DNA from: Miltoncostaeales bacterium | Lineage (GTDB): Bacteria > Actinomycetota > Thermoleophilia > Miltoncostaeales > Miltoncostaeaceae | Reading direction: 5' to 3' | Assembly: GCA_030833665.1 (NCBI GenBank) | Contig: JAURGT010000010.1 | Span: forward strand, 1-53,796 | DNA: 53,796 nucleotides | Part shown: piece by piece, positions 24,440 through 32,069 of the stretch | Position numbering within the stretch: position 1 is the first letter of the stretch | How the letters are laid out: every line of letters starts with the position of its first letter | Position numbers and translations under genes: made by a program | The notes under the pieces: generated by a model | Told to the model about the DNA's origin: nothing | Seen by the model: only the letters and a program-made list of their open reading frames with translations | Database searches by the model: none

Positions 24440-24874
24440 CTATCCGGGGCGGGGGGAATCGGGCAGGAGCACGCACATGCCCTCGCCCTCGGCCACCAGT
24501 ACCTCGTCGGCGTGGATGCTCACCACCGCCCGGAACCCCCGTTCGCTCTTCTGGATCAGCCTGCCGCGCAGCGCGAGCTCGGTGCCCTCGAGCGACACGG
24601 GCTTGCGCAGCCAGTAACGAACCTTGGCGGTCATCCCCCAGAGGTCGTGCGGCGCGCCGGCGTACACCAGCATCTCGTCCACGAGCAGCCCGACCACGCC
24701 GCCATGCAGGCGCTCGGGCCATCCCTGGAACCGCGCATCGGGGGTCCAGGTGGCCACCGCGTCGGTGCCATCGCGGAACACGTGCAGGCCGAGGCCCGAC
24801 TCGTTGTCGGACCCGCACACGAAGCAGTGCGTGATCTCGGGTGGGTTGAGGAGCTCTCCGGCGTCCGTGCTCAT
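24440..24874 (-). CDS. Hotdog-fold thioesterase (PaaI/4HBT-like)
   Basis: A 144-aa acyl-CoA thioesterase-like protein. The N-terminal CFVCGSDNESGLGLHVF is typical of hotdog proteins of the PaaI-like branch, and HGGVVGLLVDEML carries the active-site helix with its acidic residue. ATG 24874 (MSTDAGEL) is chosen; upstream in-frame sequence overlaps the divergent alkyltransferase. The natural acyl substrate is unknown. It lies 42 nt ahead of the MqnA/D-like gene on the same strand. A thioesterase beside a menaquinone gene could suggest a naphthoyl-CoA step, but the futalosine route has none, so proximity may be chance. Confidence 0.85.
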   Translation of the reverse strand: MSTDAGELLNPPEITHCFVCGSDNESGLGLHVFRDGTDAVATWTPDARFQGWPERLHGGVVGLLVDEMLVYAGAPHDLWGMTAKVRYWLRKPVSLEGTELALRGRLIQKSERGFRAVVSIHADEVLVAEGEGMCVLLPDSPRPG

Positions 24875-24888
24875 GGCAACATCGTCGC

Positions 24889-25356
24889 ATGTCGGCGTGG
24901 GAGGCGCAGGTGGCGCGCGTGGCCACCGAGCACGGGGAGCGGTGGATGGCCTGGCGCGGCGGCGGCCTCGTGGCGGTGGCCACCTCACGACGGGAGGCCA
25001 CCCGGCGTGCGATGGCGGCGGGTGCCACGCGCGTGGTGCCGGGCGATGCCCGGCGGGCCCCGGCGGATCCCGACTGGGCGCTGCTGCCTGGTGGCTTCCG
25101 CGGAAGGGCGCTCCGCGCCTGCCGGACGATCCCGCGCGGGCAGGTGATCACCTACGCCGAGCTCGCCCGCCGGGCGGGGAGCCCGGGGGCCGCCCGCGCG
25201 GCCGGATCGGCCATGGCGGCGAACCCGCTGCCGGTCGTGATCCCGTGCCATCGCGTAGTGCGGTCCGACGGCGGGCTTGGTGACTATTCGGCGGGGGGCA
25301 CCGCCGCGAAGCGCCGGATGCTGCGCGCAGAGGGGGCGATGCCCACGGCGACCTGA
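24889..25356 (+). CDS. Methylated-DNA--protein-cysteine methyltransferase-like protein
   Basis: A 155-aa DNA alkyltransferase. The C-terminal catalytic domain has the DNA-binding helix (RACRTIPRGQVITYAELARRAGSPGAARAAGSAM) and the acceptor Cys in VIPCHRVVRSDGG, followed by GDYSAGGTAAKRRML. The enzyme transfers alkyl groups from O6-alkylguanine to its own Cys, once per molecule. The N-terminal domain is short, about 60 residues. It starts at ATG 24889, 14 bp from the divergent thioesterase, so the two share a very small promoter region. Confidence 0.92.
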   Translation: MSAWEAQVARVATEHGERWMAWRGGGLVAVATSRREATRRAMAAGATRVVPGDARRAPADPDWALLPGGFRGRALRACRTIPRGQVITYAELARRAGSPGAARAAGSAMAANPLPVVIPCHRVVRSDGGLGDYSAGGTAAKRRMLRAEGAMPTAT

Positions 25357-25395
25357 GCGCCGCCGGGCGCCCGATCGCTGCTACTGTGCCGCGCC

Positions 25396-25629
25396 GTGGT
25401 CGCATTCCTGGTCGTCATACACGTGCTGCTCTGCGTGCTGCTGGTCGCCCTGATCCTCATGCACAGCGGCAAGGACTCGGGCCTGTCCGGCGCCTTCGGC
25501 GTGGGTGGCGGCTCGAGCGCGTACGGCGGATCATCGGCCATCGTCGAGAAGAACCTCACCCGCATCACCGTGATCGTCGCGGTGCTGTTCTTCCTCATGA
25601 CGTACGCGCTCAGCGTCGTCATGACGTGA
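25396..25629 (+). CDS. secG: Preprotein translocase subunit SecG
   Basis: A 77-aa membrane protein with the SecG layout: TM1 (VAFLVVIHVLLCVLLVALILMH), the conserved QxGKGxG-like loop written here as SGKDSGLSGAFGVGGGSSAYGG, and TM2 (ITVIVAVLFFLMTYALSVV). It assists SecYEG in protein export. It starts at GTG 25396. Two short membrane proteins in a row follow the alkyltransferase, with 72 nt to the next small gene. Confidence 0.92.
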   Translation: MVAFLVVIHVLLCVLLVALILMHSGKDSGLSGAFGVGGGSSAYGGSSAIVEKNLTRITVIVAVLFFLMTYALSVVMT

Positions 25630-25701
25630 CGACGCCCTAGGGACACTCATCCCCCGGTACTTGGCCGCCTTGCCCCCCTCGTGCCGGGTAGAGTCCTGCG
25701 C

Positions 25702-25854
25702 GTGAACAGTTCCGTCCTGCGCTCTCTGCCGGTCCGCTTCGTCGGCGCCTTCGTCGCGCTGATCATCGCCGGCATCGTTCTCTACCTCATCGGGGTCGTC
25801 TCGATGTACTTCATCGCCTGGGCCGTGTGGCTCATCCAGGCGATCTTCGGGTAG
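25702..25854 (+). CDS. 50-residue single-gene membrane protein
   Basis: A short open frame from GTG 25702 to TAG 25854 encodes 50 residues. After a basic start (VNSSVLRSLPVRF) there are two adjoining hydrophobic stretches (FVALIIAGIVLYLIGVVSM and IAWAVWLIQAIF), enough for one long or two short membrane helices. Its composition, with charge only at the N-terminus, favours real coding. It has no homologue I recognise. It sits between secG and the ABC exporter on the same strand. Such small proteins are easily missed because of length. Confidence 0.6.
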   Translation: MNSSVLRSLPVRFVGAFVALIIAGIVLYLIGVVSMYFIAWAVWLIQAIFG

Positions 25855-25921
25855 GGCGGCGCGCCTCCGGCGCACGCGCCGGACACTGGTGTGACGAGGG
25901 CCCTTCTGTAGTTTTGACCGC

Positions 25922-26845
25922 ATGAGCGCACCCCCAGCGATCGCCGTGTCGGGCCTCGTGAAGGAGTACGGCGGGCGCCGGGTGATCGACGGCCTCGACC
26001 TCCAGGTGCGGACAGGCGAGGTGCTGGCGTTCCTCGGGCGCAATGGTGCCGGGAAGACGACCACCACGGAGATCCTCGAGGGCTACCGCACCCGCGATGC
26101 GGGAGAGGTAACCGTGCTGGGAGAGGACCCGGCGCGCGCCGGCGCGCGGTGGCGGGCGCGCCTGGGCATCGTGCTGCAGGAGAGCCAGCCGGTGCCCACC
26201 CTCACAGTGAGGGAGATCCTGCGGCTGTATGCCGCGTACTTCCCGAACCCGCGCCCCGTCGACGAGGTCATCCACCTCGTGGGGCTCGACGAGAAGGCGG
26301 GTGAGAGGGCTGCGCGCCTGTCGGGCGGACAGTTGCGCCGGCTGGACGTGGGAGTGGCGCTCATCGGGGCCCCCGACCTGCTCTTCCTCGATGAGCCCAC
26401 CACCGGATTCGACGCCGACGCGCGTCGGCAGTTCTGGGACGTCATCCAGGGCCTGCGCTCCACGGGCACCACGATCTTCCTGACCACGCACTACATGGAC
26501 GAGGCCCAGGCGCTGGCCGACCGGGTGGCGATCCTCCGCGAGGGGCGCGTCGCAGCCCTTGGCACACCCTCGGAGTTGCAGGCGTCGCTGGGAGGCGTGG
26601 AGATCCGCTTCGAGCTGCCGGCGGGTGTGGCGCGGGCCGACCTTCCCGCGCTCTCGGTGGCGCCGCGCGTGGATGGCCCGCATGTGACCGTGTCCACGGA
26701 GCACGCCACCGCCGATCTCGCCGTTCTGTGCGCCTGGGCCGACGGCCGCGGCATCGACCTTCCGTCGCTCGAGGTGGGGCGCCCCACGCTGGAGGATGTC
26801 TTCCTGGCCATCGCCGGCGATGCGGCCCCGGGCGGCACGCGGTGA
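25922..26845 (+). CDS. ABC transporter ATPase, drug/ABC-2 exporter type
   Basis: A 307-aa nucleotide-binding subunit. Walker A is GRNGAGKTT (about 40-48), the signature is LSGGQLRR, Walker B is LLFLDEPTTGFD, and the H-loop is LTTHYMDEA. A C-terminal extension of about 85 residues (beta-rich, ending LEDVFLAIAGD) is typical of DrrA/CcmA-type exporters. Together with the following permease it forms a two-gene ABC-2 exporter. Starts at ATG 25922; its stop overlaps the permease start in GTGA. The transported substrate cannot be inferred. Confidence 0.95.
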   Translation: MSAPPAIAVSGLVKEYGGRRVIDGLDLQVRTGEVLAFLGRNGAGKTTTTEILEGYRTRDAGEVTVLGEDPARAGARWRARLGIVLQESQPVPTLTVREILRLYAAYFPNPRPVDEVIHLVGLDEKAGERAARLSGGQLRRLDVGVALIGAPDLLFLDEPTTGFDADARRQFWDVIQGLRSTGTTIFLTTHYMDEAQALADRVAILREGRVAALGTPSELQASLGGVEIRFELPAGVARADLPALSVAPRVDGPHVTVSTEHATADLAVLCAWADGRGIDLPSLEVGRPTLEDVFLAIAGDAAPGGTR

Positions 26846-27600
26846 GCATGCTCGCCGCCCAGGTGCGCGCCGACTTCACGGCGTTCCGGCGCGCGCCGTC
26901 GGCGCTGTTCTTCACCGTGGGCCTGCCCGTGATCTTCCTGGTGCTCTTCGAGTCGATCTTCGGTGAGCAGATGGTGCCCGGCGCCGCCGGCCAGGTGTCG
27001 CTGGCCACGCTGCAGGTGCCGGGCTTCATGGTGATGGGCGTGGTGTCGGCCAGCTTCGTCTCGCTCTGCATCACGATGGTGAACCGCCGGGAGGCCGGCG
27101 TGTTCAAGCGGGTGCGCGGCACCCCCGCTCCCGCCTGGGTGCTGATCATCGGCCAGGTGGTGACCACGCTGGTGATCGGCGTGCTCATGGTGGTGGTGAT
27201 GCTGATCATCGGTCGGTACGCCTACGACGTGCGCGTGGACATGGCGCTGGTGCCGTGGCTGGTGCTGGGCGTGCTCGTGGGGGCCATCGCGTTCTCGTGC
27301 CTCGGCATGGCGCTTGCGGCATTCGTGCCCTCGATGGAATCGGCCGCGCCGATCGCCAACCTCATCGTGCTCCCGCTCTACTTCATATCGGGCGTGTTCG
27401 TGCCGGTGAGCGAACTGCCGTCGTGGCTCGCCACCTTCGCGAGCTGGCTGCCGATCCGCCCGTTCGTGGAGATGCTGTCCTACCCCTATGAGCCCGGGGC
27501 AGCCGTTCCATGGGCGGCCCTCGGCGTGGTGGCGGCGTGGGGAGTGCTGGGCCTGGTGGTGGCGTCGCGGTTCTTCCGCTGGACCCCCCGGCGCGATTAG
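26842..27600 (+). CDS. ABC-2 type transporter permease
   Basis: A 252-aa membrane subunit with six predicted helices (LFFTVGLPVIFLVLFESIF; VLIIGQVVTTLVIGVLMVVVML; LIVLPLYFISGVFVPVSELP). The FISGVFVPVSELPSWL segment is the conserved ABC-2 core motif. I start at GTG 26842, which overlaps the ATPase stop; an in-frame ATG follows at 26848. It pairs with the ATPase. A hairpin with a TTCG-type loop lies just after the stop. Confidence 0.93.
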   Translation: MSMLAAQVRADFTAFRRAPSALFFTVGLPVIFLVLFESIFGEQMVPGAAGQVSLATLQVPGFMVMGVVSASFVSLCITMVNRREAGVFKRVRGTPAPAWVLIIGQVVTTLVIGVLMVVVMLIIGRYAYDVRVDMALVPWLVLGVLVGAIAFSCLGMALAAFVPSMESAAPIANLIVLPLYFISGVFVPVSELPSWLATFASWLPIRPFVEMLSYPYEPGAAVPWAALGVVAAWGVLGLVVASRFFRWTPRRD

Positions 27601-27615
27601 GGCGGGGAACGCGAC

Positions 27616-27637
27616 GGGGCGGCCCGAAGGCCGCCCC
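27616..27637. terminator. Bidirectional hairpin between ABC permease and tRNA-Leu
   Basis: A perfect 9-bp stem GGGGCGGCC/GGCCGCCCC (27616-27624 and 27629-27637) has loop CGAA on plus and the extra-stable TTCG tetraloop on minus. It lies 15 nt beyond the permease stop and 13 nt beyond the tRNA 3' end, so it can end both converging transcripts. There is no U-run on either side. Confidence 0.65.
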
Positions 27638-27650
27638 GATCGGATTCCGA

Positions 27651-27735
<85 letters not shown>

Positions 27736-27813
27736 ACGTGGTGCCGCCCGACCCTCGGACAGCGCGGGGCAATGTAGCAGCAGAGGGAGCAGCAGGAGCC
27801 GTTGCTATCGTGG

Positions 27814-27827
27814 CGAACACCAGTTCG
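27814..27827. promoter_or_regulatory. LexA operator (SOS box) upstream of lexA
   Basis: CGAAC-ACCA-GTTCG is a perfect match to the Gram-positive/actinobacterial SOS box CGAAC-N4-GTTCG. It lies 26 nt before the lexA ATG, so LexA should repress its own gene. Confidence 0.9.
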
Positions 27828-27853
27828 ACACTTCCTACCCGGGGGCATCACCC

Positions 27854-28459
27854 ATGGCGACGGCACCAACCGGCAGGCAGGCCGAGATCCTGACCTTCAT
27901 CGAGGACCACGTGGCGCGGCACGGCTACCCACCGACCGTCCGCGAGATCGGCACGGGCGTGGGGCTGGCCTCGCCCTCCACCGTTCACAGGCACCTCGAG
28001 AAGCTCGAGGAGGGCGGTCACCTCAAGCGCGACCCGTCGAAGCCGCGGGCCATGCTGGTGGGGCTCCAGGGCGGCAAGCAGGCAGCGTCGGCCGCGCCGG
28101 CGCCGATGACGCTCCCGCTGGTGGGCGCCGTGGCAGCCGGCTCCCCGATCCTCGCGGAGGAGCACGTGGAGGATCACGTGGCCGCGCCATTCGCCGCCGA
28201 TTACCTGCTGCGGGTGAAGGGCGACTCGATGATCAACGCGGGCATCCTCGACGGCGACCTCGTGGCCGTGAAGCAGCAGTCAGACGCCCGCGACGGGCAG
28301 ATCGTGGTGGCGTTGCTCGAGGACGAGGCCACCGTGAAGCGCGTGTTCCGCGAGCCCGGCGGCGTGCGACTTGAGGCCGAGAACGAGGCCTACGAGCCCA
28401 TCCGCAGCCCGGACATCACCGTGATCGGGCGGGTCGTCGGCGTAATGCGCGACCTCTAG
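27854..28459 (+). CDS. lexA: LexA repressor
   Basis: A 201-aa SOS repressor and self-cleaving S24 peptidase. An N-terminal winged helix (about 4-62; GYPPTVREIGTGVGLASPSTVHRHLEKLEEGG) binds the SOS box. The C-terminal domain has the cleavage bond A95-G96 in VGAVAAGSP, nucleophile S125 in GDSMI and general base K162 in ATVKRV. Activated RecA filaments trigger cleavage. The operator lies just upstream, and RNase P RNA follows at once. No other SOS box with both arms intact was seen in this window. Confidence 0.97.
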   Translation: MATAPTGRQAEILTFIEDHVARHGYPPTVREIGTGVGLASPSTVHRHLEKLEEGGHLKRDPSKPRAMLVGLQGGKQAASAAPAPMTLPLVGAVAAGSPILAEEHVEDHVAAPFAADYLLRVKGDSMINAGILDGDLVAVKQQSDARDGQIVVALLEDEATVKRVFREPGGVRLEAENEAYEPIRSPDITVIGRVVGVMRDL

Positions 28460-28474
28460 CGCGATACCCTGCGG

Positions 28475-28805
28475 CTGCGAGCCAGGCAGTCGCGGGGCCC
28501 TCGGGTCTCGAGGAAAGTCCGGACACCGCAGAGCAAGGGTGCTGGCTAACGGCCAGCCGGGGAAACCCGAGGGAAAGTGCCACAGAAACGAAACCGCCTC
28601 TTCGGAGGTAAGGGTGAAAAGGTGCGGTAAGAGCGCACCAGCGGTCCGGTGACGGGCCGGCTGGGTAAACCCCACCCGGTGCAAGGCCGAACAGGGACGA
28701 CATCAGGTTGCTCGCCGAGTCCCGGGTAGGCCGCATGAGGCGTCCGGCAACGGACGTCCCAGATGGATGACTGCCCACGACAGAATCCGGCTTACGGCTC
28801 GCTAA
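28475..28805 (+). ncRNA. rnpB: RNase P RNA (bacterial type A)
   Basis: The catalytic RNA that trims tRNA 5' leaders. Universal landmarks are present in order: gaggaaagtccggac (P4 5' side), ggaaacccgagggaaagtgccac, the acagaaacgaaaccgcc segment, then agatggatgactgcc and acagaatccggcttac (P4 3' side). P1 pairs gcgagcc (28477-28483) with ggctcgc (28796-28802), which sets the approximate ends. It begins about 15 nt after the lexA stop; a strong terminator follows. The exact ends may be off by a few bases. Confidence 0.93.
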
Positions 28806-28806
28806 C

Positions 28807-28832
28807 CCGAGGGCCCCGCAAGGGGCCCTCGG
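28807..28832 (+). terminator. Rho-independent-like terminator of rnpB
   Basis: A perfect 11-bp stem CCGAGGGCCCC/GGGGCCCTCGG with a GCAA tetraloop directly after the RNase P RNA. The following sequence is not U-rich. Confidence 0.8.
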
Positions 28833-28860
28833 CATTGGTGCCCCCTGCACATGATGTCGA

Positions 28861-29607
28861 CTAGGCCTGCGCTGGCGGGAGCGGGGGAGGCTCCTGGCCG
28901 GCGAGGGGATCGAGGCCCTCGGCCATGCCGCGTACCAGCCCGGCCGTGATGGCCTCCACCGCGGCGCGCAGGATGTCCACCGAGCCCTCCTCGATGTCCG
29001 CGCCCTTATCGCGCGCCGCCTGCGCCTCGGCGAGCACGGCGGTCGACAGGCGCCGATCGCGCAGCACGACCTGCACTTCCTGCCCGCGCACCACCCCGCG
29101 CAGGCCGGTGGCCTCCGCGCGGTCGTCGAGCTGGCCAAGGCGCCCTGTCTCGAGCGCGCGGGCGAGCGGGCGCACGTAGCGCTGGGCGTCGTGCAGCGCG
29201 GCGGCGGCGCCGGGCGGGGGAACGGGCAGGGCGGGGGCGCCATCGGGGTGCGCGCGCAGGCGATCCGCCACGGCCTCGGTGCGTGAGGTGAGGTACCGGG
29301 CGAGCAGCGGGCACGGCAGGAACTCCAGATCGGCAGGCGGGGACCTCACCGCGCGCGGCGGCGGCGCGTCGGCGCTGCGCAGCCAGTCGGCGAGTTCCTC
29401 CACCTCGAAGCGCCTATGGCCGCCGGCCGTCCGGTGGCAGGGCACCCGCCCGCTATCGGCCCAGAGCCGGATCGTCGGCACGCTCACCCCCAGCATCGCC
29501 GCCGCCTCGCTGGTGGTCAGGGTGCGGCGGCCGGGCGCGAGCTGCCGCTCGCGCACGCCGAGCCAGCGACGGGCCGAGCGTGCCGGCTGGTCGTCGCCCG
29601 TGCCCAC
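28861..29607 (-). CDS. BldC/MerR-like HTH regulator with C-terminal helical domain
   Basis: A 248-aa DNA-binding protein. The N-terminal helix-turn-helix (about 30-76) reads LTTSEAAAMLGVSVPTIRLWADSGRVPCHRTAGGHRRFEVEELADWL, the BldC/excisionase-like MerR form with its GGHRRF wing. The C-terminal 160 residues are helical (YLTSRTEAVADRLRAH; QRYVRPLARALETGR) with no recognised sensor fold. I choose GTG 29607: a GAGG site lies 5 nt before it and it clears the upstream gene's stop at 29615. ATG 29649 would overlap that gene by 35 bp. Target genes unknown. Confidence 0.85.
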   Translation of the reverse strand: MGTGDDQPARSARRWLGVRERQLAPGRRTLTTSEAAAMLGVSVPTIRLWADSGRVPCHRTAGGHRRFEVEELADWLRSADAPPPRAVRSPPADLEFLPCPLLARYLTSRTEAVADRLRAHPDGAPALPVPPPGAAAALHDAQRYVRPLARALETGRLGQLDDRAEATGLRGVVRGQEVQVVLRDRRLSTAVLAEAQAARDKGADIEEGSVDILRAAVEAITAGLVRGMAEGLDPLAGQEPPPLPPAQA

Positions 29608-29614
29608 GATGGCC

Positions 29615-29818
29615 TCAGGATCCGTCGGGGAATGACTTGCCGCGGGCATCCCACAGCATCGTCGCCACGATGACGATCACCATGACGATGGCGCCCACGG
29701 CAAGCGCCGCTCCAAGGCGCGCACCGGTGGACCACCCGATGGCGGTCACGGCCACGCCGGCGAGCACGGCTACTGCCCACGCGATGACGTCGAGGGGACT
29801 GAACCCAAGCGGCCACAT
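29615..29818 (-). CDS. 67-aa two-helix membrane protein
   Basis: A small membrane protein: MWPLGFSPLDVIAWAVAVLAGVAVTAIGW forms one helix, and ALAVGAIVMVIVIVATMLW forms the second, followed by a short charged tail (DARGKSFPDGS). No family is recognised. It ends 8 nt before the regulator start on the same strand, so it may be co-transcribed with it. Its start lies 21 nt after the alpha-E-like gene. Confidence 0.65.
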   Translation of the reverse strand: MWPLGFSPLDVIAWAVAVLAGVAVTAIGWSTGARLGAALAVGAIVMVIVIVATMLWDARGKSFPDGS

Positions 29819-29839
29819 GCCCGGAGGATACGCACCGCG

Positions 29840-30697
29840 TCAAGCAGCGACCGGTTCGCGGGTGGCGGTGGCGGCGGAGCCGATCCGCGTGGACCCGGCG
29901 ATCGCGCCGATGGCGTCGAGGACCTCGGCGATCACCTCCGGGCCGCCGGGGGCGACCGCCCCAGGCGCGCATGCAGTGGAAAGCCGCGCCCCGGTGGCCC
30001 GGGCGAGGGCAAGTGGACCGCCGTCGGCGGCGCCGCTGCGCGCAAGGGCGAACAACGCGCCGGTGATCTGGTCGATCGCGTGGGACACCGAGACGGGGTG
30101 GTCACCATCCGCGAGCAGGGTGCGTAGAACCGCCGCGCCCGCGGCATCCGGGTCGGCTCCCGCCACGAGCGCGGCGGCGTGCCACACGGACCCCGCTGTA
30201 CCCGGCTCCGCGCGCGCCACCTCGGCGCATGAGAGCAGCAGCGCGCCCATCCACCCGGCGCGCGGGAGGTATGTGCCCAGCCGCATCGCGTGCCAGGTGT
30301 CGTCGCGCGGCATCGCATCCGCGGCGATCCCGCGCACCGAGGCCACCTCGCGCCGCACCGCGGTGGCGGCACCGCGCGGGTCGAGCGCATTGGCCCCGCC
30401 GGCCTGCGCACGCGCGGCCGTCGCGGCGTGGGCGAGCGCCTCCGAGACATCGCTGGGCAGGTCCGCGCCGCCCGCGGCGGCTGCGAGAGCAGCCTGCTCG
30501 AGGTGTCGTGCCGCGAGCGTGCCCCCGGTGCCCACCGGCGGCACGAGACCCTCCGGGCCGGCAATGGCGAGCGCCGCGAAGGCCGCGGCCGGCCCGGGGC
30601 CATGGCGGGCGGCCAGCGCGCGCGCCCCGAGCACGCGCGCCGAGGCGTCGGCGCGCTCGAGGGCCATCGCCACCTCGTATGCGGTCACGGTGCTCAT
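29840..30697 (-). CDS. Alpha-E (DUF403)-like helical protein, divergent
   Basis: A 285-aa all-helical, Ala-rich protein. The start MSTVTAYEVAMALERADASARVLGARALAAR resembles the alpha-E domain opening (YWxGRYxERAExxAR), and VRREVASVRGIAADAMPRDDTWHAMRLGTYLPRAGWMGALLL matches its second motif with the paired ERA-like helix. Classical Tyr/Trp/Gly residues are only partly kept, so it is a divergent member. Alpha-E proteins usually neighbour circularly permuted ATP-grasp and transglutaminase genes; none is seen here. ATG 30697 (MSTVTAY) is preferred to a 37-residue extension. Function unknown. Confidence 0.68.
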   Translation of the reverse strand: MSTVTAYEVAMALERADASARVLGARALAARHGPGPAAAFAALAIAGPEGLVPPVGTGGTLAARHLEQAALAAAAGGADLPSDVSEALAHAATAARAQAGGANALDPRGAATAVRREVASVRGIAADAMPRDDTWHAMRLGTYLPRAGWMGALLLSCAEVARAEPGTAGSVWHAAALVAGADPDAAGAAVLRTLLADGDHPVSVSHAIDQITGALFALARSGAADGGPLALARATGARLSTACAPGAVAPGGPEVIAEVLDAIGAIAGSTRIGSAATATREPVAA

Positions 30698-30862
30698 GGC
30701 TGGCACGCTATGGAGGTCCCCGTGCAGGGTCCTCATACCGATGTCCAATTTCCGGGCCTTCGGCTTGTACCCGCAGCGCATCCCGCCGGCGTGCCGAAGG
30801 GGCGGCACGGGGGACTCCGTTCGCAGTGGGAAACCCCTCAGGCGTGGCGTAGCGTCGCGGTC

Positions 30863-31324
30863 ATGCCACGACTCGAGCCCAGCCAGCCAGCCCCCGACTT
30901 CACCCTGCCGTCCGATGGCGGGGACGACATCACCCTCTCCGCCCTGCGTGGCGCCCCCGTGGTGCTGGTCTTCTATCCGAAGGCGATGACCTCGGGCTGC
31001 ACGCAGCAGGCGTGCGGCTTCCGCGACGCCCTGGCGTCATTCGCGAAGGTCGATGCCACGGTGCTCATGATCAGCCCTGACCCGGTGGAGCAACTCGTCA
31101 AGTTCCGCGAGAAGGAGGGCCTCACGTTCCCCCTCCTCTCGGATGAGTCGCACGAAGTGCTCGAGGCCTATGGCGTGTGGGTGGAGAAGTCGATGTACGG
31201 CCGGAAGTACATGGGGGTGGAGCGCAGCACCCTCGTCGTGGGGTCGGATGGCGTGCTGCAGCATGCCGACTACAAGGTGAAGCCCGCCGGCGACGCGGAG
31301 CGCGTGCTGGCCCTCCTCTCGTAG
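30863..31324 (+). CDS. bcp: Peroxiredoxin, bacterioferritin-comigratory protein type
   Basis: A 153-aa thiol peroxidase of the BCP/PrxQ branch, reducing peroxides with thioredoxin-like donors. The peroxidatic Cys is C46 in TSGCTQQACGF and the resolving Cys is C51, the classic five-residue spacing of PrxQ. The PDFTLPSD opening and PLLSD segment also fit. It starts at ATG 30863. The next gene is a nitroreductase 63 nt downstream, then a rhodanese-like protein, a possible redox/sulfur group. Confidence 0.93.
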   Translation: MPRLEPSQPAPDFTLPSDGGDDITLSALRGAPVVLVFYPKAMTSGCTQQACGFRDALASFAKVDATVLMISPDPVEQLVKFREKEGLTFPLLSDESHEVLEAYGVWVEKSMYGRKYMGVERSTLVVGSDGVLQHADYKVKPAGDAERVLALLS

Positions 31325-31387
31325 GGATCGCCAAGGGGCGTTCCGATCCGTATCCTTCCGCCGTCCCCGAGATGGAGGAGCAAGGAC

Positions 31388-32044
31388 GTGGACGCCTTCG
31401 AGGCAATTCGCAAGCGCAAGGCCGTGCGCACCTATACCGACAGGCCGGTGTCGGACGAGGTGCTCGACAAGGTGCTGCGCGCGGCGCTTGCCGCGCCGAC
31501 CGGCAGTGGATCGCAGGCCTGGGGCCTGCTGGTGGTGCGCGACGAGGCCAAGCGAAGGGGGATCGCCGATCTCATCATCGCGGGCGGAGCCAAGTACTTC
31601 GCCGCCATGCGCCCGATGCGCGACGCCACGCCCGAGGAGCACGAGGCCCAGTGCGTGGAGTACGCCGAGCAGATCCTTCCGACGTACCGCATCGCGCCGG
31701 TGTGGGTCATGGGGCTGCTCGTGCCGCGCAACAACTACCCCGACGCAATGGCCGAGGGCGGCTACGTGGACGACCTCCTCTCGGTGGCGTTCGCAATGGA
31801 GAACCTGTTCGTCGCGGCCCGGGCGGAGGGCCTCGGCACCGTGCCGACCTCGGCCTTCCAGAGGTTCGAGAAGGACCGCCTGCGTGAGATCGTGGGCCTG
31901 CCGGCTGACGTGGACCCGGTGCTCGTGACCCCGCTCGGCTACCCCGAGTCGTTCCCCGAGGGCCTTCCGCCGGCGCTCAAGCGCACGTACCGTGGGTGGA
32001 AGTCACTGGTGCACGATGACGCATGGGGCAATACCCGCGACTGA
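31388..32044 (+). CDS. Nitroreductase-family flavoprotein
   Basis: A 218-aa FMN-dependent oxidoreductase. The FMN-binding start AIRKRKAVRTYTDRPVSDEVLDKVLRAALAAPTGSGSQAW is diagnostic, and GLGTVPTSAFQRF plus LVTPLGYP complete the family pattern. Such enzymes reduce nitro groups, quinones or flavins using NAD(P)H; the native substrate is unclear. GTG 31388 has an upstream GAGGAG/AAGGAC ribosome site. It is followed after 25 nt by a rhodanese-like gene on the same strand. Confidence 0.92.
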   Translation: MDAFEAIRKRKAVRTYTDRPVSDEVLDKVLRAALAAPTGSGSQAWGLLVVRDEAKRRGIADLIIAGGAKYFAAMRPMRDATPEEHEAQCVEYAEQILPTYRIAPVWVMGLLVPRNNYPDAMAEGGYVDDLLSVAFAMENLFVAARAEGLGTVPTSAFQRFEKDRLREIVGLPADVDPVLVTPLGYPESFPEGLPPALKRTYRGWKSLVHDDAWGNTRD

Positions 32045-32069
32045 CCGCTGACCCGAGGAGGGACCTTCC

